This document shows, piece after piece, positions 58,831 through 64,000 of a stretch of DNA of 64,000 nucleotides. How positions within the stretch are numbered: the first letter of the stretch is position 1; each line of letters starts with the position of its first letter. Location of the stretch: NCBI RefSeq assembly GCF_017313265.1, contig NZ_JAFLQZ010000017.1:62001-126000 (forward strand), in the 5' to 3' direction. Under the pieces are notes generated by a model. It searched no databases and was not told the DNA's origin. It saw only the letters and a list, made by a program, of their open reading frames with translations. The position numbers were made by a program, and so were the translations under genes. The stretch is from Hymenobacter telluris (GTDB taxonomy: Bacteria; Bacteroidota; Bacteroidia; Cytophagales; Hymenobacteraceae).

Positions 58831-59811
58831 CTACTTCTCCCGCTCTATCGTGTAGTTGATGAGCTGCTCCAGCGACATGCGCGAAGGTGAGGCCGGGAAG
58901 GTATGCAGGATTTCCAGGGCTTCGTCGCGGTAGCGTTTCATTACGCCAATGGCGTAGTCGAGGCCGCCGGTGGTTTTCACGAATTCGATAACGGCCTGCA
59001 CCCGGTCTTTGCGGCCGTCGTTGTTTTTCACGTTGTAGATGATGCGGCGCTTGGTTAGCCAATCGGCCTGCTGAAGCGAGTAAATCAGCGGCAGCGTCAT
59101 CTTCTTCTCCTTGATATCGATGCCCAGCGGCTTGCCAATTTCGGCGGTACCAAAGTCGAACAGGTCGTCTTTGATCTGGAAAGCCATGCCCACTTTCTCG
59201 CCGAAAAGCCGGGCCCGCTCAATGGTTTCGGCATCAGCCCCCGCCGACGCCGCTCCCACAGCGCAGCAGGACGCAATGAGGGAGGCCGTTTTCTGCCGGA
59301 TAATATCAAAGTACACGTCTTCGGTGATGTCGAGGCGGCGGGCTTTTTCAATTTGCAGCAGCTCGCCTTCGCTCAGCTCCTTCACGGCGTTGCTCACAAT
59401 TTTGAGCAGCGTGTAATCGTCGTTTTCCAAGCTCAGCAGCAGCCCTTTGCTCAGCAGATAGTCGCCGACGAGGACGGCAATCTTGTTTTTCCAGAGGGCG
59501 TTGATGGAGAAGAACCCGCGCCGGTAGTTGCTTTCGTCCACTACGTCGTCGTGCACGAGGGTGGCGGTGTGCAGCAGCTCGATGAGGGCCGCACCGCGGA
59601 ACGAAGCTTCGGGCAGCGGGTCGCCGCCGCTGATTTTGGCCGTGAAGAACACAAACATCGGCCGGATCTGCTTGCCCTTGCGCTTCACGATGTAGCCCAT
59701 GATTTTATCGAGCAGCAGCTGCTTGGTTTGCATGGAAGCGCGGAATTTCTTCTCAAATTCCTCCATTTCGCCCGCAATTGGGGCTTGTATCTGGTCCAGC
59801 GTAACGTTCAT
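58831..59811 (-). CDS. polyprenyl (all-trans) diphosphate synthase
   Basis: 326 aa prenyl transferase that lengthens isoprenoid chains, for example for menaquinone side chains. First Asp-rich motif LVHDDVVDESNYRRG, second FQIKDDLFDFG, plus GKQIRPMFVFFTAK and LLQIEKARR. Product length is not readable from motifs alone. Start at 59811 is well placed; the gene begins just downstream of a weak TACTTTCG box. Confidence 0.93.
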   Translation of the reverse strand: MNVTLDQIQAPIAGEMEEFEKKFRASMQTKQLLLDKIMGYIVKRKGKQIRPMFVFFTAKISGGDPLPEASFRGAALIELLHTATLVHDDVVDESNYRRGFFSINALWKNKIAVLVGDYLLSKGLLLSLENDDYTLLKIVSNAVKELSEGELLQIEKARRLDITEDVYFDIIRQKTASLIASCCAVGAASAGADAETIERARLFGEKVGMAFQIKDDLFDFGTAEIGKPLGIDIKEKKMTLPLIYSLQQADWLTKRRIIYNVKNNDGRKDRVQAVIEFVKTTGGLDYAIGVMKRYRDEALEILHTFPASPSRMSLEQLINYTIEREK

Positions 59812-59847
59812 GCAGCGGTTTTGGGCGCTGCGAAAGTACGGGGAAAA

Positions 59848-59969
59848 TGGTGAAGTGGTGAGATGGTGAAATAGTGATTTTGCTGTTCAGTTGGCACTAC
59901 TCACGCAGATTGCACAAATACAACGTCAAACCCACCATTTCACCATCTCACTATCTCACCATTTCACCG
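59848..59969. repeat. inverted repeat of GGTGAA / GAGATGG words
   Basis: Left arm from about 59848 (TGGTGAAGTGGTGAG, ATGGTGAAATAGTG) faces the right arm ending at 59969 (CACCATTTCACC, ATCTCACTATCTCACC). It sits in the divergent gap between the prenyl synthase and the hydrolase genes, and it shares words with 36177-36273. Confidence 0.75.
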
Positions 59970-59984
59970 CTTACCTTCGCCTTT

Positions 59985-60851
59985 ATGCCAACTCAGCCCG
60001 TCCGCCTCGATTTCCTGTTGTCCAGCACGCGCCACAGCCGGCCTTTTGCCGCCGATGCGCACTACGTTCCCGATGGCCAGCCGAAGCCGGTAGTGGTGTT
60101 TGTGCACGGGTTCAAGGGCTTCAAAGACTGGGGACATTTCAATGCGCTGGCCGAGTGGTTTGCCCGGCAGGGCTTCGCGTTTGTGAAGCTGAACCTCTCG
60201 CACAACGGGCTGGTGGTAGGCGGCACCGGCGACCTGGAAGACCTGGAGGCATTCGGCCAAAACAATTTCAGTTTGGAGCTGGATGACATTGGCACCCTGC
60301 TCGACTACCTGGAAAGTGCCGGCTCGGTGGTGCCCGCTACGGAAATCAACTTTTCGCGTTTGGCACTTATTGGCCACAGCCGGGGCGGCGGTTTGGTGCT
60401 GCTGAAAGCCGCCGAAGACTCACGCGTAACAGCCGTAGTTACATGGGCCGGCATCAACAACATCAACCCCGGCTGGACCGATGCCCTAATGCAACAATGG
60501 CAGCAGCAGGGCGTGTACCACGTGGAAAACAGCCGTACCAAGCAGCAGCTGCCGCTTTATTACCAGATTGTAGAGGATTACCACAGCAACCGCCTCCGCC
60601 TTGATATTCCGCACAACGTACGCCGCCACCTGCCCAAGCCGCTGCTGGTAGTACACGGCGACCAGGACGAAACCGTATCGGTGCAGCGTGCCCACGAGCT
60701 GAAAACCTGGAAGCCAGATGCGGAATTGCTGGTGCTGCCCGGCGTTACGCACAATTTCGGCGGCGGCCACCCCTGGCACTCAACCAACGTGCCCGCCGAA
60801 GCCCTGCAAGCGGCCGAGGCTACCGTAGCTTTCCTGCGCCGGGAGCTATGA
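59985..60851 (+). CDS. alpha/beta hydrolase
   Basis: 288 aa from the ATG at 59985; the in-frame extension upstream passes through the repeat. Oxyanion region VVVFVHGFKGFKDWGHFN, nucleophile elbow LALIGHSRGGGL, acid in VVHGDQDETV and His in GVTHNFGG. Probably an esterase or peptidase of the dienelactone/BAAT-like type. Its stop overlaps folK (ATGA, 60848-60851). Confidence 0.85.
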   Translation: MPTQPVRLDFLLSSTRHSRPFAADAHYVPDGQPKPVVVFVHGFKGFKDWGHFNALAEWFARQGFAFVKLNLSHNGLVVGGTGDLEDLEAFGQNNFSLELDDIGTLLDYLESAGSVVPATEINFSRLALIGHSRGGGLVLLKAAEDSRVTAVVTWAGINNINPGWTDALMQQWQQQGVYHVENSRTKQQLPLYYQIVEDYHSNRLRLDIPHNVRRHLPKPLLVVHGDQDETVSVQRAHELKTWKPDAELLVLPGVTHNFGGGHPWHSTNVPAEALQAAEATVAFLRREL

Positions 60852-61342
60852 GCGTTGTACATCATACCACCTACCTCCTACTCGGCTCCAACCTCGGCGA
60901 CCGGGCAGCTATTCTGCGGGACGCCGTGCAACACCTGAGCGAACTGGCAGGCACGGTGGCAGCTGCCTCGGGGCTTTACGAAACGGCGGCCTGGGGCTTA
61001 GAGGACCAGCCGGCCTTTTTAAATCAGGCGGTGTGCCTACACACCGTGCTTGCCCCCGAGTTGTTGCTCGATGCCTGCCAACAAGCTGAACAGCTGGCTG
61101 GCCGGGAGCGGCTGGTTCGGTGGGGTGCCCGCACCCTGGACGTGGATATTTTGCTCTATGACGGCCTCGTGCTGGATACTCCGCGCCTCACTGTGCCGCA
61201 TCCGCGCCTACCGGAGCGCCGCTTTGCCTTGGTGCCCCTGGCCGAAATTGCTGCCAGTGTTGTGCACCCTATTGTGCAACGCACCGTAGCCGAGCTGCTA
61301 GCAGTATGCGTTGATAAACTGCCAGTCACGAAAGTAGGATAA
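60848..61342 (+). CDS. folK: 2-amino-4-hydroxy-6-hydroxymethyldihydropteridine pyrophosphokinase
   Basis: HPPK of folate synthesis; 164 aa. Signature: LLLGSNLGDRAAILRDAV, LYETAAWGLEDQPAFLNQAV, and the active-site RWGARTLDVDILLYD (usual form RWGPRTLDIDLL). PHPRLPERRFALVPLAEIA follows. Overlaps the hydrolase gene by 4 bp, so translation is coupled. Confidence 0.94.
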   Translation: MSVVHHTTYLLLGSNLGDRAAILRDAVQHLSELAGTVAAASGLYETAAWGLEDQPAFLNQAVCLHTVLAPELLLDACQQAEQLAGRERLVRWGARTLDVDILLYDGLVLDTPRLTVPHPRLPERRFALVPLAEIAASVVHPIVQRTVAELLAVCVDKLPVTKVG

Positions 61343-61365
61343 GTTGTGTGCCAAGCACCAAGTAG

Positions 61366-62592
61366 CTACTGCGCCGCATTGCCAATTTGGTCTGCTGAAC
61401 CCATTGCGGTTGTGAAGTGTGGCGTAGGCCGGCTGCGTAGAAACACGGCGTTATGGATCATCCGAGCAGCCGGATACAGCAGCCATATTAGCAGCAGCAC
61501 GTGCAATAAGCGGGGGTGGTTGCCCAGCGTCCGCCGCAAAGCCCCAAATAGCAGCAGCATAACAGGGCCGAAGAATACCGCGGCGTACCGCTCACTGTCG
61601 TGAAAGCCAGCCGAGCCACGGCTCAACTGATAACTTAAGGCATGCAATACCACATACACCCCAGCCGTAATCAGGAGCACTTGCCCAAATTTGCCTATCT
61701 CGGCTGCTCCCACAACAAGGATAGCAACTACTAGCGCCCCCCCCGCTAAGTAGCCCCACGTGATGGGCGCCGTTGGAACAGGCAGCGGCAGCAGCCAATG
61801 CACCAGCATAAAGCCGAAGTCACTCATTGCCTGCCCCCCTGCTGTAGCCGGATTTGATAGCACCAGGGGCAAATCGAGGCCCGTGCGCCACACCCGTACC
61901 TGCCAGAGCAAGCCGCCGGATACGCTCAGCAAGAAATGCAGTGCAAGTGCCAAAGCATACGCCCGTAGCGTGCGGCGGTATGCTACAACCAAGCCTAGCG
62001 CTACACCAAACAACACAAAAAACCCTGCCGTGCGCTGCAAGGGCAACAACATGCCAGCTGCGGTAGCTGCCAGCAACCAGCCTTTTCGCTTGGTAGTGAG
62101 GTAGCTGTATAAGCCCACTGCGTAGGCGGTAAACAACAGCAAAAAGCTGGTTTCTGACCATACAAACTTAGCCGTCATCAGCCAAGGCGTACTCAAAGCC
62201 AGTACCCACGGATAGCACCGTTTCCAGGCCGTTTCTTGGCCTAACAGCTGGCTCCCCAACCAGCTCCACCCTAGCAGGCTGCCTATTAAGCTCAAGGCGT
62301 ACACCCACACCAAGCCGCGCATCATTTCCTGTTCGGATGAGCCTATGCTTGCCAGCAAAAGTGGATAGAGCGGCCCCCAGACTACGTAAGGAGCTCCCGT
62401 TGGGCCACGCAATTCTTTCACAGCAACCCAGCTGCGAGCTGCCGCCAAGTAGTCTCTCGAATCGGAGGTAACTGCTGGGCCATTTCCCCAAGCGTATAGG
62501 AAAAAGCCCAGCAGTACCACTACTCCTAATGCTGCATTGCTATTTCGCCGCCAGAATAAGCTAGAGAATATTTCCGGCGACACAGCGTGCAC
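61366..62592 (-). CDS. polytopic membrane protein, GT39-like (mannosyltransferase fold)
   Basis: 408 aa from a GTG at 62592. Nine to eleven transmembrane helices by inspection (for example LGVVVLLGFFLYAWG, FGVALGLVVAYR, LLITAGVYVVLHALSY). After the first helix the loop TSDSRDYLAAARSW carries an acidic pair as in GT39/PMT-type glycosyltransferases. The sugar donor and acceptor are unknown. Starts 6 bp after fabD on the same strand, so co-transcribed with it. Confidence 0.72.
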   Translation of the reverse strand: MHAVSPEIFSSLFWRRNSNAALGVVVLLGFFLYAWGNGPAVTSDSRDYLAAARSWVAVKELRGPTGAPYVVWGPLYPLLLASIGSSEQEMMRGLVWVYALSLIGSLLGWSWLGSQLLGQETAWKRCYPWVLALSTPWLMTAKFVWSETSFLLLFTAYAVGLYSYLTTKRKGWLLAATAAGMLLPLQRTAGFFVLFGVALGLVVAYRRTLRAYALALALHFLLSVSGGLLWQVRVWRTGLDLPLVLSNPATAGGQAMSDFGFMLVHWLLPLPVPTAPITWGYLAGGALVVAILVVGAAEIGKFGQVLLITAGVYVVLHALSYQLSRGSAGFHDSERYAAVFFGPVMLLLFGALRRTLGNHPRLLHVLLLIWLLYPAARMIHNAVFLRSRPTPHFTTAMGSADQIGNAAQ

Positions 62593-62598
62593 ATTTAA

Positions 62599-63489
62599 TT
62601 AGGCTACCACCGCCGACTGTGCAGCAACTTCTGGCGCAATTTTCTTCACCAAGCCCTGCAGCACTTTGCCGGGGCCGCACTCCACAAACTCGGTGGCTCC
62701 ATCCTGCACCATGCGCTGTACGCTTTGAGTCCAGCGGACCGGTGCCGTGAGTTGGCGCACCAAGTTTTCCCTGATTTCGTCGGCGTCGCGGTGCGGGGCT
62801 GCATCCACGTTCTGGTAAACCGGACAGATACCCGTTGAGAAAGTGGTTTTCGCAATAGCCTGAGCCAGCGCAGCTTCCGCCGACTGCATCAGCGGCGAGT
62901 GGAACGCTCCGCCTACTGGCAGCGGCAACGCCCGCTTGGCCCCTGCGGCTTTCAGCTGCTCACAAGCCAGCTCAATTCCCCGTTGGGAGCCCGATACCAC
63001 TAGCTGGCCGGGGCAGTTGTAGTTAGCTGCTACCACCACATTGCCACCAGCCGTAATTTCCTGGCAGATGCGGGCCGTGGTTTCGTCGTCGAGGGCCAGA
63101 ATAGCGGCCATCGTGCCGGGCTGCTCCTGGCAGGCGGCCTGCATGGCTTGGGCCCGCTGCGCCACCAAGCGCAAGGCATCTTCAAACGGCAACACCTTGG
63201 CCGCCACCAGCGCCGAAAACTCACCCAGCGAGTGGCCGGCCACCATATCGGGCTTCAAATCAGGCAATACAGCGGCCAGCGCCACAGAATGCAGGAAGAT
63301 GGCTGGCTGCGTTACATCGGTGCGGCGTAGGTCTTCGTCGGAGCCATTGAACATGACGTCGGTGAGTTGAAAACCCAAGATATCGTTGGCCTGGTCCATC
63401 AGGCGCTTGGCTTCAGGATACTGCTCGTACAGGTCGCGGCCCATGCCGCTGAACTGACTGCCCTGGCCCGGAAAAACAACTGCTTTCAT
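62599..63489 (-). CDS. fabD: malonyl-CoA:ACP transacylase
   Basis: Transfers malonyl groups from CoA to acyl carrier protein in fatty acid synthesis; 296 aa from the ATG at 63489. FPGQGSQFSGMGRDLYEQ at the N-terminus, nucleophile Ser87 in VAGHSLGEFSAL, His197 in GGAFHSPLM, and VQDG...FVECGPGKVLQGL near the end. It stands apart from other fab genes in the window. Confidence 0.95.
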   Translation of the reverse strand: MKAVVFPGQGSQFSGMGRDLYEQYPEAKRLMDQANDILGFQLTDVMFNGSDEDLRRTDVTQPAIFLHSVALAAVLPDLKPDMVAGHSLGEFSALVAAKVLPFEDALRLVAQRAQAMQAACQEQPGTMAAILALDDETTARICQEITAGGNVVVAANYNCPGQLVVSGSQRGIELACEQLKAAGAKRALPLPVGGAFHSPLMQSAEAALAQAIAKTTFSTGICPVYQNVDAAPHRDADEIRENLVRQLTAPVRWTQSVQRMVQDGATEFVECGPGKVLQGLVKKIAPEVAAQSAVVA

Positions 63490-63542
63490 AGTAGAGAAAA
63501 ACGAGAGAAGATGGATGGGGCGGCAAGATAGCACGAATAAAA

Positions 63543-63571
63543 AAAGCCCATTGCAACCAGCAATGGGCTTT
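63543..63571 (-). terminator. Rho-independent terminator
   Basis: On the minus strand AAAGCCCATTGC (63571-63560), loop, GCAATGGGCTTT (63554-63543), then a run of T. It ends transcripts of the T9SS cargo gene at 63604. Confidence 0.88.
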
Positions 63572-63603
63572 CCTCAATACTTAACCAAGTACAACAACCT
63601 ATC

Positions 63604-64000
63604 CTAGCGGGTAATTTGGACCCAGCCTTTGTAGGTGCGCTTGGAGTTGTTGACGTCGGCAAACTCCACCTCGGCCTGGTAGTAGTACATGCCCTCGACC
63701 ACCGACGGCGCCCCGCTGCCCTCGGTGCGGCTGCCCCCGCCCGGCCAGTTGATGAGCGGGTCGGCGCTGCTCTCGTAGATCTTCACGCCCCAGCGGTTGA
63801 AGACCGTGAAGTGCGTACGCCGCAGCGGGGTGAAGACCTTGGGCCGGAACGTGTCGTTCTTGCCGTCGCCGTTGGGCGTGAAGATGTTGGGCAGCAAAAA
63901 CAGCTGGCAGTCGTCCTTGCATTCCACGTTGCTGCGTGCGCTCACCGTGCCGCTCGAGTCCACGGCCTGCACGGCGTAGCAGCCCGCCTCCTGGCGCAGG
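63604..64000 (-). CDS. gliding motility-associated / T9SS type B sorting domain, 3' part
   Basis: C-terminal ~132 residues of a large secreted protein whose start is beyond the window. The frame is open to the edge (about residue LRQEAGCYAVQAVDSSG). The type B domain is clear: LLPNIFTPNGDGKNDTF, TVFNRWGVKIYESS, a GMYYYQAEVEF strand, and the end TYKGWVQITR. It marks cargo exported by the type IX system and tethered or released at the surface. What the cargo does cannot be told from this part. Confidence 0.9.
   Translation of the reverse strand, partial: LRQEAGCYAVQAVDSSGTVSARSNVECKDDCQLFLLPNIFTPNGDGKNDTFRPKVFTPLRRTHFTVFNRWGVKIYESSADPLINWPGGGSRTEGSGAPSVVEGMYYYQAEVEFADVNNSKRTYKGWVQITR

Overview
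The window looks like chromosome of a Hymenobacter-like member of the Cytophagales (Bacteroidota). The reasons are two type IX secretion sorting domains (a type A tail at 2046-2882 and a gliding-motility type B tail at the right edge), promoters of the Bacteroidota form TTG-N17..23-TAnnTTTG, start codons with no clear Shine-Dalgarno sequence, and GC-rich housekeeping genes broken by a few AT-rich islets. The genus is an inference; there is no rRNA gene, tRNA gene, CRISPR array or insertion sequence in the window.

Left part (1-32.8 kb) is mostly housekeeping: a thioesterase and the transglycosylase MltG; a Sua5/YrdC protein facing a lipid A acyltransferase; WbqC; ClpC; a frameshifted acyl-CoA carboxylase beta subunit; an M42 aminopeptidase; a BtuF-like binding protein; aromatic amino acid genes (aroA, aroB, fused DAHP synthase/chorismate mutase); proline dehydrogenase; a GSP17M-type stress protein; an S41 protease; LysS; two YtxH proteins; a Kazal-type inhibitor lipoprotein; a cupin; a glycosyltransferase; a dienelactone hydrolase and a lipase. 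Between clpC and the carboxylase sits an AT-rich transglutaminase-like gene followed by an attC-like palindrome. Between lysS and the first YtxH gene lies a 288-bp tandem duplication with conserved hairpins.

The middle (32.8-45.6 kb) is one long leftward block holding the whole branched-chain amino acid pathway: leuA-leuC-leuD-leuB, then ilvE-ilvD-ilvB-ilvN-ilvC-ilvA. In the leuB-ilvE gap I find an unannotated 19-codon leader ORF with nine consecutive Leu/Val/Ile codons, followed by mutually exclusive antiterminator and terminator hairpins: a classical translational attenuator. LeuA is the short form without the leucine-binding regulatory domain, so attenuation may matter more here.

The right part (45.7-64 kb) carries an M28 peptidase, small exported proteins, an ABM monooxygenase, an RraB-like protein, an ABC exporter, and a three-gene unit (outer-membrane barrel, small PstS-like periplasmic protein, HAMP sensor kinase) whose kinase has Asp in place of the phospho-accepting His. 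Then come a cytochrome P450, a polyprenyl synthetase, an alpha/beta hydrolase with folK, a polytopic membrane protein with fabD, and the 3' part of a T9SS cargo gene.

Intergenic regions carry three kinds of palindromic repeat: a REP-like family (GTCATGCTGAGC...GAAGCATCTCGC), a short GAGACGCGA/TCGCGTCTC hairpin family, and long hairpins made of repeated short words. Many sit where classical terminators would be expected.
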